Shown here: positions 40,863 to 48,359 of the stretch, piece after piece
Position numbering within the stretch: the stretch's first letter is position 1
Layout: the number at the start of each line of letters is the position of its first letter
Source: JADFRD01 sp964491015
Lineage (GTDB): Bacteria > Fidelibacterota > Marinisomatia > Marinisomatales > TCS55
Assembly: GCA_964491015.1 (NCBI GenBank)
Contig: CAZBEY010000009.1
Location: forward strand, 1-48,359
Direction of reading: 5' to 3'
Length of the DNA stretch: 48,359 bases
Notes under the pieces: generated by a model
Database searches by the model: none
Told to the model about the DNA's origin: nothing
What the model saw: only the letters and a program-made list of their open reading frames with translations
Position numbers and translations under genes: made by a program

Positions 40863-41851
40863 TGAAAACACTCACGATCAATGATGCTTTTACATCCTTC
40901 AAGACAGGGGGATTGCAGCAAGTATATTTCCTAATGGGAGATGATTATTTCTTGCAGGAATATTTCATTAAAAAACTTGAAAGTATAATCTTTCACGATA
41001 AAGTTATTCATCGGGAAATTCTAATACCAGAAGATATGGGACAACAAGAAATAATTGATCGATTATTGCAAACAGACCTATTCAGTACCAACAGTCTATT
41101 TGTTTTGAGAAATCCACAACTTATTAGAAATAAATTTCGGGACGAATTATTACATTTTTGCAGTCATCCAACACCAAATCACTATTTAGTTATTATCCTT
41201 GACGATTTTAATTCCAAATTATCCATTGCTAAAAAACTGAGATCATTATTAAATCCAATTGATTGTAGAAGTCCATTTGAAAATACACTTCGATCTTGGG
41301 CGAAGCGATTTTTTGATGATCAAGGAATCGATGCACCCCCAAGCGTAGTTCAAGAGGTTTTGGATATGTCAGGTGACTCGGTTTATCATATTTTTAATCA
41401 AATTGAAAAAATTTGTATCGGTTTAGGTGATGACGATATTCTTACACCGGAATATGTGAGAAAATTCGGTGGCTGGAATCGAGAATTCAAAATGTGGGAA
41501 TTTCTAAATGCAGTGGGACAAAAAGATTTATCCAAAGCTCTGATAATTGGAAACGATTTAATCTCACGTAATAATTTTATCTCTTTAATACCTAATTTAA
41601 CATCTCTCTTTCAAGAACTTCTCTATATAAAAATGGAAAATGGAACTTCTAATATGTTTAGTGGTTTTATTCCACTAACTAATGGAGTAAGAAAAAGACT
41701 ACCGTCTCATGCGAAGAAATTTTCCAAAAAAGAAATTGAAAATACCCTGGCCATCCTGGGTGATATTGACAGAAGTATAAAAACATCAAGTGAAAACAAT
41801 GAATCCTTACTCACAAGATTTCTCTTCAACTCCCTCGATGATAATGGATAG
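40862..41851 (+). CDS. holA: DNA polymerase III subunit delta
   Basis: 329 residues from a GTG overlapping the symporter stop. The N-terminus QQVYFLMGDDYFLQEYFI matches the start of the HolA clamp-loader fold, followed by LFVLRNP and LVIILDDF. The C-terminal helical collar (about 210-325) contains RNNFISLIPNLTSLFQELL. Delta opens the beta clamp in the DnaX complex. The family is weakly conserved, but the length and order of motifs fit. Its end overlaps the sigma factor gene. Confidence 0.9.
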   Translation: MKTLTINDAFTSFKTGGLQQVYFLMGDDYFLQEYFIKKLESIIFHDKVIHREILIPEDMGQQEIIDRLLQTDLFSTNSLFVLRNPQLIRNKFRDELLHFCSHPTPNHYLVIILDDFNSKLSIAKKLRSLLNPIDCRSPFENTLRSWAKRFFDDQGIDAPPSVVQEVLDMSGDSVYHIFNQIEKICIGLGDDDILTPEYVRKFGGWNREFKMWEFLNAVGQKDLSKALIIGNDLISRNNFISLIPNLTSLFQELLYIKMENGTSNMFSGFIPLTNGVRKRLPSHAKKFSKKEIENTLAILGDIDRSIKTSSENNESLLTRFLFNSLDDNG

Positions 41852-42416
41852 CCAAATTAAATATACAGACGAAGAATTAATCGCCCGGTTTCAGGAAGGA
41901 GATGAACAAGCATACACTGAATTAGTCAACCGTTATCGGGATCGTCTTATGAGTTTCGTGTATCGATTTATAAATGATTTAGAAAAAGCAGAAGATATTG
42001 TCCAAGATACGCTTTTAAAATTATACACCCATCGCCATTATTATCGAAATATCGCTAAGTTTTCTACCTGGATATATACAATTGCCGGAAATTTAGCCAA
42101 AACTGAATTACGTAGAAAAAAACGACATAAAGTAACGAACTTAAGTCAAATGGGTTCAGAAGAAAGTGAATACATTTTGCCTTCTGTTGAGCCGGAAACA
42201 GGTGAAACAGCCCAAGGTCATTTTGCAGAAAAACAGATACAAAAAGCAATACAAGAATTACCACTCCATTTTCGAACAGTCGTGATTTTGCGAGATATTC
42301 AGGAACTTTCTTATGAAGAGATTAGTAAAATCGTCGATGTTCCACTGGGAACTGTAAAATCGAGAATAAATCGTGCAAGAATACAATTACAACACTCACT
42401 TAAAGAATTTAAATAA
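41844..42416 (+). CDS. ECF-type RNA polymerase sigma factor
   Basis: 190 residues from ATG 41844; ATG 41838 and a GTG at 41790 are also in frame and the choice is uncertain because none has a clear ribosome site. Region 2 (about 10-80) has DEQAYTELVNRYRDRL and DLEKAEDIVQDTLLKLY. Region 4 (about 130-185) has IQELSYEEISKIVDVPLGTVKSR, a standard helix-turn-helix. No extra domains. It is followed 20 bases later by a membrane protein of anti-sigma type, so the pair probably forms an envelope-responsive regulatory unit. Target promoters are unknown. Confidence 0.92.
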   Translation: MDSQIKYTDEELIARFQEGDEQAYTELVNRYRDRLMSFVYRFINDLEKAEDIVQDTLLKLYTHRHYYRNIAKFSTWIYTIAGNLAKTELRRKKRHKVTNLSQMGSEESEYILPSVEPETGETAQGHFAEKQIQKAIQELPLHFRTVVILRDIQELSYEEISKIVDVPLGTVKSRINRARIQLQHSLKEFK

Positions 42417-42436
42417 GCTGGAGGACACAATATAGA

Positions 42437-42970
42437 ATGGACCGCTATCAGTTTGAGGATTTAATATCCGACTATATCGAAAATAATTTATCAATAAGTC
42501 TTCGTAAGGAATTTGAAACTTACTTAGACAATCATCCTAGCGCAAAAGAACAGATTATATCCGTGAAGCATCTCATGGATTCTATGAAGTCTTTACCAAT
42601 TGTAAAAACATCAGATTCATTCACCGGTAATTTAACCAAACGAATTACGGTTGTTAATAGTAGGAAATCAGTCGCTAAAACAACTCGTTCATTCGTTGGA
42701 TATACACCTCTTATGGTCGGATTATCTGCGGTGGCTGTTATTGCAGTTTTAATGCTGGGTTTTGAACTTGCCCCATCTGATACTTCCCCGCCCGGATACC
42801 AGCAGTACATGGCTGAAGGGAACAATAACAAGATTCCGGATGTTACCAGATCCTCTCAAGATGAAACCTTGGCTGAAAATGAGGACGATTCAACTGAATT
42901 CAATTTAAAGAATACAAAAAAACATGGTTTTGAGGATCAAATTCAATTGGTGGGTGACAAAAGACCATAA
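42437..42970 (+). CDS. Membrane anti-sigma-like protein lacking the zinc ligands
   Basis: 177 residues with GGAGG about 12 bases before the ATG. Residues 1-50 (DLISDYIENNLSISLRKEFE, then YLDNHPSAKEQI) follow the helical pattern of zinc-finger anti-sigma domains, but the usual His and CxxC are absent, so it would be a metal-free variant. One transmembrane helix lies at about 93-115 (PLMVGLSAVAVIAVLML). The remainder (about 116-177) is acidic, low-complexity and periplasmic. Its position after the ECF gene supports an anti-sigma role; sequence alone would not prove it. Confidence 0.75.
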   Translation: MDRYQFEDLISDYIENNLSISLRKEFETYLDNHPSAKEQIISVKHLMDSMKSLPIVKTSDSFTGNLTKRITVVNSRKSVAKTTRSFVGYTPLMVGLSAVAVIAVLMLGFELAPSDTSPPGYQQYMAEGNNNKIPDVTRSSQDETLAENEDDSTEFNLKNTKKHGFEDQIQLVGDKRP

Positions 42971-43002
42971 ATTTCATTTCCTTTTTTAAAGACCTTCCAG
43001 AT

Positions 43003-43038
43003 ATCCTCGCTAAAGATGTATTTTCAGCCAGCGAGGAT
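43003..43038 (+). promoter_or_regulatory. Hairpin that may mask the ribosome site of the diguanylate cyclase
   Basis: ATCCTCGCT (43003-43011) is perfectly complementary to AGCGAGGAT (43030-43038) across an 18-base loop. The right arm contains GAGGA (43033-43037), the only good ribosome site before ATG 43049. Closing the stem would hide it. The pairing is seen directly; a regulatory role is inferred. Confidence 0.45.
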
Positions 43039-43048
43039 TTTATCCGAA

Positions 43049-44779
43049 ATGAACATTAACAGAGTAATAGCCGTATCAATACTGGCAATAGCGTCATTTA
43101 TTTTATTTATTTATCCCAATCCGGATGGTTTTATTTACGATGTATTAAGCCTAATAGTATTCGTTTTAATGATAGTTATACTATACCAAAATACAACTTT
43201 GGAAATAGAACCTCCTGACCATAATCAAATTGAAGATAAAGAGATTTCCGCATCTGTAAACCGAAGTACAATTATACATGAAGATCTCCAAGATCAATAT
43301 AAACAATTGTTGAATGTTGTTTTTAATATGGTTTCAGCGATCAATGAAAATTATAAAGCTGCGTTTTATATATTAGATAATAACGGTAATTATTTGAAAA
43401 TCCGATTTTCCAGAAACAGCATTTTTCATAAATCGATCAACATAGAAAACGATATTGTTCAAACAATTTTAAATCAAGAAGAAGCTGTATTGATTCAACA
43501 ATCGGATGTTCGTTTGGATTGGAATGATTTATTTTTGGAAAAAACATGGAGAGGGAGCGAATGTGCTCTTGGGTCAAGAGTGCTTTTTAAAGATACGCCA
43601 ATAGGGTGTATTATTATTCAAACTGATCATTTCTCTCATATCAATGAAAGGGATAAAATGATGTTAACCCGCCTTAGTCATTTTATTTCTATTGGCATGG
43701 TAAAATTAGATAATATAGAAAAATTATCTTTAGACAAATTTTTCCACCACCAAGTTGCCAGCTTACTCAATTCATTTGATATCCGGTCTGAAGTCAACAG
43801 GTTGTACGAAAAAGTGCGGGATATTTGCAGAACATCCTTCTCTTATGATAAACTGACAATTACTAAACTTCATCATGATGGAAATAATTATCAAGTTATT
43901 CTGGAAGATGGCTTTACAGGTGATGTCGATCAGGAAAAATTATATTCAATTACCGGTACTTTGTTTGGCAAAATATTTCGAACAAAAGAAACTTTAAGCT
44001 TATCCAATATAGTTAATGACTTTGATGAAAACGGACGATTTGTAGATGGAGATTTAGAAAAAATCACGTTTAACTCAATGATATCTGTACCCATATTGGT
44101 TAATGAAAATGTTTTATACGGCTTAACTCTTGAAAGACAGCATCCTCAACAATTTTCCATCACGGACAAAAACCTCTTAGAGCTATTGGCTTTGACATTT
44201 GGATCGATTATTACATGGCAACAGCAATATTTGTCCATGAAAGACAATGCAATGCACGATGGTCTAACAAGTCTATTGAATCATAAAGCATTTCTGGATC
44301 GTTTTAGAGAGGAAATAAGCAGGGCAAATCGGTATAGTCATGGTATTGTTTTTGCCATTTTGGACTTAGATAAATTCAAGCGTATCAATGATACGTATGG
44401 TCATCTATATGGAGATTATGTTATTCGAGAAGTAGCAAGAATCATCAAAGAAAATGTTCGTACCATTGATGTGGTTGGAAGATATGGCGGAGAAGAGTAT
44501 GCCATAATATTGATCAATACAACAATTGAAAAGAGCGTGACCGTTGCTCAACGTATCATTGAAAAGATCGCATCTTATCCATTTAGTTTAGAAAACGTCG
44601 ACGTTCGAATGACAATTAGTTGTGGATTATCAGAGTATCCAACTGATGCAAATAAAGTGGGTGATCTTATTCTCAAAGCGGATGAATCAATGTATGATTC
44701 TAAAGCACAAGGTGGAAATTTATTGACTGTTTATTCAGAAAAATTGGATCAGACAACCGGAAATAAATCATTCAGTTAG
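43049..44779 (+). CDS. Membrane GAF-GGDEF diguanylate cyclase
   Basis: 576 residues from ATG 43049 (GAGGA upstream); ATG 43016 would add 11 residues but lies in the loop of a hairpin. Two membrane helices occupy about 5-50. Two GAF-like sensory regions follow (about 80-220 and 235-390; VPILVNENVLYGLTLER closes the second). The GGDEF domain (about 405-565) has LDLDKFKRINDTYGHLYGD and GGEEY at 480-484, an active variant of the motif. RxxD at 471-474 is a canonical product-inhibition I-site. It makes c-di-GMP, which commonly controls attachment and surface structures. It is separated by 78 bases from the anti-sigma gene. Confidence 0.93.
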   Translation: MNINRVIAVSILAIASFILFIYPNPDGFIYDVLSLIVFVLMIVILYQNTTLEIEPPDHNQIEDKEISASVNRSTIIHEDLQDQYKQLLNVVFNMVSAINENYKAAFYILDNNGNYLKIRFSRNSIFHKSINIENDIVQTILNQEEAVLIQQSDVRLDWNDLFLEKTWRGSECALGSRVLFKDTPIGCIIIQTDHFSHINERDKMMLTRLSHFISIGMVKLDNIEKLSLDKFFHHQVASLLNSFDIRSEVNRLYEKVRDICRTSFSYDKLTITKLHHDGNNYQVILEDGFTGDVDQEKLYSITGTLFGKIFRTKETLSLSNIVNDFDENGRFVDGDLEKITFNSMISVPILVNENVLYGLTLERQHPQQFSITDKNLLELLALTFGSIITWQQQYLSMKDNAMHDGLTSLLNHKAFLDRFREEISRANRYSHGIVFAILDLDKFKRINDTYGHLYGDYVIREVARIIKENVRTIDVVGRYGGEEYAIILINTTIEKSVTVAQRIIEKIASYPFSLENVDVRMTISCGLSEYPTDANKVGDLILKADESMYDSKAQGGNLLTVYSEKLDQTTGNKSFS

Positions 44780-44799
44780 AGCTATTGAGTCCCAAAAAA

Positions 44800-46389
44800 A
44801 TGAACCCATATCGTCAATATATATTTGTGCTGCTTTTTATTTTTATTGGTTGTTCGCAAGGACCAAGCACTACAGTTGCTCCTCCTCAAGACATTTCACC
44901 TGAGTCTGATAATCCAAATCCGGAAGCGCTAAAACATTTTATGGATGCACAGTTATATATGAGCCAAAATAACTTTGCAATGGCTATTATTGAACTGCAA
45001 GACGCCTTAAGGTTTGACCCAAAAGCCGGAACGATTCATGTTTCATTGGCTGAAGCATTATGGAAAATTGGTAAAATTGAACGTGCAGAGGAACATTTAC
45101 TCTCGGCGCTTTCGCTAAATGATAGAGATGTTGAAGCAAGAGTGATGCTTGCAAATCAATACGTTATTCGTCATCAGTACGTCGAGGCTGAAAGCCAATT
45201 TAACAAACTCTCATTAATAGAACCGGATAAGGCAGAACATATTAACGCCCTTGCAGAACTTGCAGCTGTACAAATGAAATGGGAAAATTCTATCCAATTA
45301 TACAGAAAAGCGTACGAGGTAGATCCATCTCAAATCGAGTCCCTTAAGCGAGCTGCCGAAATTGCTTTACGATCAAATCAATTACAAATTGCCAGAGAAA
45401 TATATGCACAACTCGTTGAAATTGATGATCAAAGTATTGAGTATTTAAGTGCATACGCCGACTTGGTCATAATGGGAGAGGATTATGACAAAGCAATAGA
45501 AATTATAAACAAAATATTGGATATCGAGGGGATCACAAAAGATCGATTATTTCAGTCAGGCGTCATTTTTTACCAAAAAGGTCAATTTGAACAATCACTG
45601 TCATTTTTTCAGAAAGCTTACAAATTGGATCATGTTGATATTGATTTATTGCACTTTTTAACGTCTACATTTTTAGAATTAAATCAATCAGACTCTGTAA
45701 ATGTTTACTCTGAAATAATGATAACCTTATCTCCTGATGATTATCGAGGCTACGTCAATAAATCTCTTAATTATCTGAGTGACAATAAAATTATTGATGC
45801 TATAAATATATTAGAAGCGGTTGCGAAAAGATTTGAAAATGAATACGCCATTCAATATCTATTAGGTAATTCTTATTATCTAAATCAAACATACGATCAA
45901 GCAGTAATTTATTTAAATCGTGCTTTGGAAATTTCTCCTAAAGCACGAAATGTAATGCACATATTAGCTATTATTAATGATTCACAGCAAAATTGGACCG
46001 TTTCTGATTCATTGTATGAGCATTTAATTCGTACTGATAGTTCGGATGCACAGGCATATAACAATTATGCTTACAGCTTGGTAGAGCGAAACAGCCGCTT
46101 GGAAAATGCTCTCCATTATGCTTCCAAAGCGATTGCAATCGCACCAAAAAATGCTGCATATTTAGACACGTATGGATGGATACATTTCAAACTTGGACAT
46201 ATTGAACAAGCAATTAATTACATTAATAATTCTGTTGAAATAGAGAATTCGAATGCAATTGTATTGGAACATTTAGGAGATGTCTTCCTGGCATCTGGCA
46301 AGTCAACTGAAGCACGTGAATATTATAGAAAGGCATTTGAAATAAATCCCGGGAATGAATTACTTAAGACTAAAGTATTATCTGAATAA
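44800..46389 (+). CDS. TPR-repeat outer-membrane lipoprotein
   Basis: 529 residues from ATG 44800 rather than TTG 44785, because this gives a clean lipoprotein signal MNPYRQYIFVLLFIFIGC (Cys 18). From about 45 to the end there are roughly a dozen tetratricopeptide repeats, for example FAMAIIELQDALRFDPKAG and YDQAVIYLNRALEISPKA. Near the C-terminus AYNNYAYSLVERN and YLDTYGWIHFKLG match the end region typical of large bacterial TPR lipoproteins. Such proteins serve as scaffolds in envelope assembly; some T9SS and polysaccharide systems use them. It overlaps the next gene by 35 bases. Confidence 0.88.
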   Translation: MNPYRQYIFVLLFIFIGCSQGPSTTVAPPQDISPESDNPNPEALKHFMDAQLYMSQNNFAMAIIELQDALRFDPKAGTIHVSLAEALWKIGKIERAEEHLLSALSLNDRDVEARVMLANQYVIRHQYVEAESQFNKLSLIEPDKAEHINALAELAAVQMKWENSIQLYRKAYEVDPSQIESLKRAAEIALRSNQLQIAREIYAQLVEIDDQSIEYLSAYADLVIMGEDYDKAIEIINKILDIEGITKDRLFQSGVIFYQKGQFEQSLSFFQKAYKLDHVDIDLLHFLTSTFLELNQSDSVNVYSEIMITLSPDDYRGYVNKSLNYLSDNKIIDAINILEAVAKRFENEYAIQYLLGNSYYLNQTYDQAVIYLNRALEISPKARNVMHILAIINDSQQNWTVSDSLYEHLIRTDSSDAQAYNNYAYSLVERNSRLENALHYASKAIAIAPKNAAYLDTYGWIHFKLGHIEQAINYINNSVEIENSNAIVLEHLGDVFLASGKSTEAREYYRKAFEINPGNELLKTKVLSE

Positions 46390-46993
46390 GACAGCTGTTG
46401 TGGGTACATTAATGATGATCTCTTACAATAGTTGCACGTCTGTTATCCAAAGGCCTGTCGTGGTACCAGAAGAGAATGCAGTAAATTATAAGCAAATGAT
46501 TAAGGATCAACAAGTGTGCCGAGGAAAAGGTACTTTGATTTCAAAAGGATCCGTAAACGGCAAATTATCTTTTTATTTCACAAGTACGGGGGAAGAGGTT
46601 TATATTCATTTTAAAGATCTATTAGGTCGCTTAACGATGGTGATGATTCTAAAACAAAATTCTGTTGAAGCATGGGATATCATTCAAAATATTCGTTTTT
46701 CTCAGGAAAGCATTTATATTCGATTTCCATTTATTGAATACATCACACCCCAATCTCTCGTATCTATATTTTGGGGATATGAGCCACAGCTTCAATTAGC
46801 TAATAAAATAGAAAACGAATCAGCAGTCCAAATTACATTTTCGCGGAGCGATTTTGCCATTGATGCTGTACATGTCGTGATGGAAGCGGATGCACAAATA
46901 ATTGACATCATTTTTAATGAGAGAGAATACGGAAGCGCATATCCTCAATTAATAAAATCAATCCCAACTTCAATCCTGAACGCACAATCATGA
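46355..46993 (+). CDS. Putative LolB/DUF4292-like lipoprotein
   Basis: 212 residues from ATG 46355, which lies inside the end of the TPR gene. Residues 1-27 form a hydrophobic lead ending ISYNSC, a usable lipobox with Cys 27. The body (CRGKGTLISKGSVNGKLSFYF, then VYIHFKDLLGRLTMVM and WDIIQNIRF) has the half-barrel strand pattern of LolB/LolA-like and DUF4292 proteins. Such proteins receive or carry lipoproteins and often lie next to TPR lipoproteins. The family match is by pattern and is tentative. It ends with a 4-base ATGA overlap with the glycosyltransferase gene. Confidence 0.65.
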   Translation: MNYLRLKYYLNKTAVVGTLMMISYNSCTSVIQRPVVVPEENAVNYKQMIKDQQVCRGKGTLISKGSVNGKLSFYFTSTGEEVYIHFKDLLGRLTMVMILKQNSVEAWDIIQNIRFSQESIYIRFPFIEYITPQSLVSIFWGYEPQLQLANKIENESAVQITFSRSDFAIDAVHVVMEADAQIIDIIFNEREYGSAYPQLIKSIPTSILNAQS

Positions 46994-47913
46994 AATCCAT
47001 ATCAATCATTATTCCCGTCTATAACGAGGCTGAATCACTCAATGAATTGTATAATGAACTCAATGCAGTTTTATCAACATACCAAAATTATGAAATTATT
47101 TTTGTGGATGATGGCAGTTCTGATGGTTCAATTGATATTTTGAATAATTTTATCAAAACTGACAACCATACAAAAGTAGTACAATTTTACAGAAATTATG
47201 GAAAATCGGCTGCTTTGTCTGAAGGTTTTAAGATTGCTGAAGGTGATTATGTTATCACCATGGATGCAGACCTCCAGGATGATCCTGCTGAAATCTCTAA
47301 TCTAATTGCCAAATTAGAAGAAGGATATGACTTGGTCTCCGGATGGAAAAAAACTCGTCATGATCCTTGGACGAAGCGATGGCCATCCAAATTAGCTAAT
47401 TTTGTTACTCGGCTCATAACTGGCGTAAAAATACATGACATGAATTGTGGCTTAAAAAGCTACAGACTTGCTGTTGTAAAGTCTCTAGACATTTATGGTG
47501 GAAGACATCGGTATATTCCTGCTCTGGCAGGACAAAAGAAATTTTCTGTGTCTGAAATTGTGATTAATCATAGAGCCAGAAAATTTGGAGAAACAAAGTA
47601 CGGCGGCGGCAGATTGGTCCATGGATTTTTTGATTTACTGACAATCTTATTCCTAAATCGATACACCCAGAGGCCATTACATTTATTTGGATTGTTCGGT
47701 CTATTTTGCATTCTAACAACAGTTGTGCTTGAATTTATTGCTCTGTATGACAAATTCTTTTTAGGCCATCCTTTTCAAAAACATTTCGCCCTCATTGTGT
47801 TTGGTGCAATGGTTTTTGTATTAGGCATGTGGTTTTTTTCCATCGGGTTGATTGCAGAAATGATTACTGCCAGCCAGCAGGGAAAAGAAGATCGAGTAAA
47901 ACAAATATTATAA
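46990..47913 (+). CDS. GT2 family glycosyltransferase, DPM1/GtrB-like
   Basis: 307 residues. The GT-A domain (1-about 215) has SIIIPVYNEAESL, FVDDGSSDGS, the metal-binding TMDADLQDDP and a GGRHRYIPAL acceptor-side motif. Two membrane helices follow (about 237-258 and 270-295; LHLFGLFGLFCILTTVV and LIVFGAMVFVLGMWFF). This layout is that of polyprenyl-phosphate glycosyltransferases that load a sugar onto undecaprenyl phosphate, a carrier whose recycling enzyme (uppP) is also in this window. The sugar is not predictable. Confidence 0.92.
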   Translation: MKSISIIIPVYNEAESLNELYNELNAVLSTYQNYEIIFVDDGSSDGSIDILNNFIKTDNHTKVVQFYRNYGKSAALSEGFKIAEGDYVITMDADLQDDPAEISNLIAKLEEGYDLVSGWKKTRHDPWTKRWPSKLANFVTRLITGVKIHDMNCGLKSYRLAVVKSLDIYGGRHRYIPALAGQKKFSVSEIVINHRARKFGETKYGGGRLVHGFFDLLTILFLNRYTQRPLHLFGLFGLFCILTTVVLEFIALYDKFFLGHPFQKHFALIVFGAMVFVLGMWFFSIGLIAEMITASQQGKEDRVKQIL

Positions 47914-47924
47914 TATTTGTTTAA

Positions 47925-48359
47925 ATGAATATTCAATACGATTGTCGACAATTCAAGGGGACAATGCCATGTAATCCACATAAAACAGACAATGTGGAAT
48001 GTAGTTCAAAATGTGGATTTTATGACCCGACGAATGGCAATATAATGGTCATTAAGCTGGGCGCCATGGGTGATGTGATTCGTACAACTCCATTACTTGT
48101 TCGTATAAAAGAAGAATTTCCCAATCATCGAATATTTTGGCTCTCTCACTTTGAGGAAGTACTGCCGGATATAATTGATATACCCTTAGACTACTCCATT
48201 GAAAGCCTAACATATCTGAAGTCATTAAATTTTGATTTTGGATTAAATTTGGACAAAGAACCGGAAGCTTGTGCTCTAATGGATCAATTAAATATTAAAA
48301 ATAGATACGGTTTCGGTTTGAATCTCGGGATGCCGGCGCCCATTAACGAATTGGCCGAA
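47925..48359 (+). CDS. GT9 family glycosyltransferase (heptosyltransferase-like), 5' part
   Basis: At least 145 residues, running off the window end with no stop. Start ATG 47925, 11 bases after the GT2 gene. An N-terminal extension with Cys 7, 16, 26 and 30 precedes the GT9 opening MVIKLGAMGDVIRTTPLL (about residues 41-58), the ADP-heptose:LPS heptosyltransferase N-terminal signature. FDFGLNLDKEPEACAL continues the first Rossmann domain. It probably acts in LPS core or related glycan assembly with the GT2 neighbour. The Cys-rich lead resembles a small metal- or cluster-binding motif; that is inference. Confidence 0.85.
   Translation, partial: MNIQYDCRQFKGTMPCNPHKTDNVECSSKCGFYDPTNGNIMVIKLGAMGDVIRTTPLLVRIKEEFPNHRIFWLSHFEEVLPDIIDIPLDYSIESLTYLKSLNFDFGLNLDKEPEACALMDQLNIKNRYGFGLNLGMPAPINELAE

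Overview
The window is AT-rich bacterial DNA in which every supported gene reads on the + strand. It opens inside an rRNA operon (3' part of tRNA-Ala(TGC), 23S, 5S, strong terminator). The cargo proteins end in type IX secretion (T9SS) C-terminal sorting domains of the FlgD-Ig-like kind (NYPNPFNP motif), a PorX-type response regulator is present, and the secreted proteins have long mosaic ASH/FN3/LamG/beta-helix architectures. Together these point to the FCB superphylum. My best guess is Candidatus Neomarinimicrobiota (Marinimicrobia/SAR406) or a close relative. That placement is inference from gene content and style; the 23S gene would settle it.

Layout. 1-3365: rRNA operon. 3447-10658: four tightly packed envelope genes, namely an exported beta-rich protein, a FecR-domain protein, a large putative outer-membrane beta-barrel, and a CHASE2-class III adenylate cyclase with an intact active site. 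10659-10674: a perfect CRP-type palindrome (TGTGA-N6-TCACA) just after the cyclase and about 50 bases before the next gene. 10724-27418: a lipoprotein with a cohesin-like domain, then three T9SS cargo proteins of about 2367, 344 and 2507 residues that share one recurring module (GDEIGVFD...LCVG), six copies in all. 27532-29091: porX. 29101-33725: tightly coupled housekeeping genes tsaE, tsaB, rimI, accD, surE and guaA. 33839-39427: glmS, a long start-less open frame (probable gene relic), a TPR plus periplasmic-binding-fold protein, pgeF and uppP, which read together as a peptidoglycan-precursor and cell-wall block. 39429-42970: a sodium/solute symporter, holA, an ECF sigma factor and a membrane anti-sigma-like protein. 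43049-44779: a GAF-GGDEF diguanylate cyclase whose ribosome binding site may be masked by a hairpin. 44800-48359: a TPR lipoprotein, a LolB-like lipoprotein, a GT2 glycosyltransferase and the start of a GT9 glycosyltransferase.

How it may work together (inference). The FecR/barrel/CHASE2 group looks like an envelope sensor whose output is cAMP. The CRP-like site between the cyclase and the surface-protein genes suggests that cAMP controls production of a cell-surface protein set. That set is exported by T9SS, carries both cohesin-like and dockerin-like parts, and lies next to the T9SS regulator PorX. This candidate surface-display circuit is the most interesting unit in the window. The rest is mostly ordinary core metabolism and cell-wall biology.
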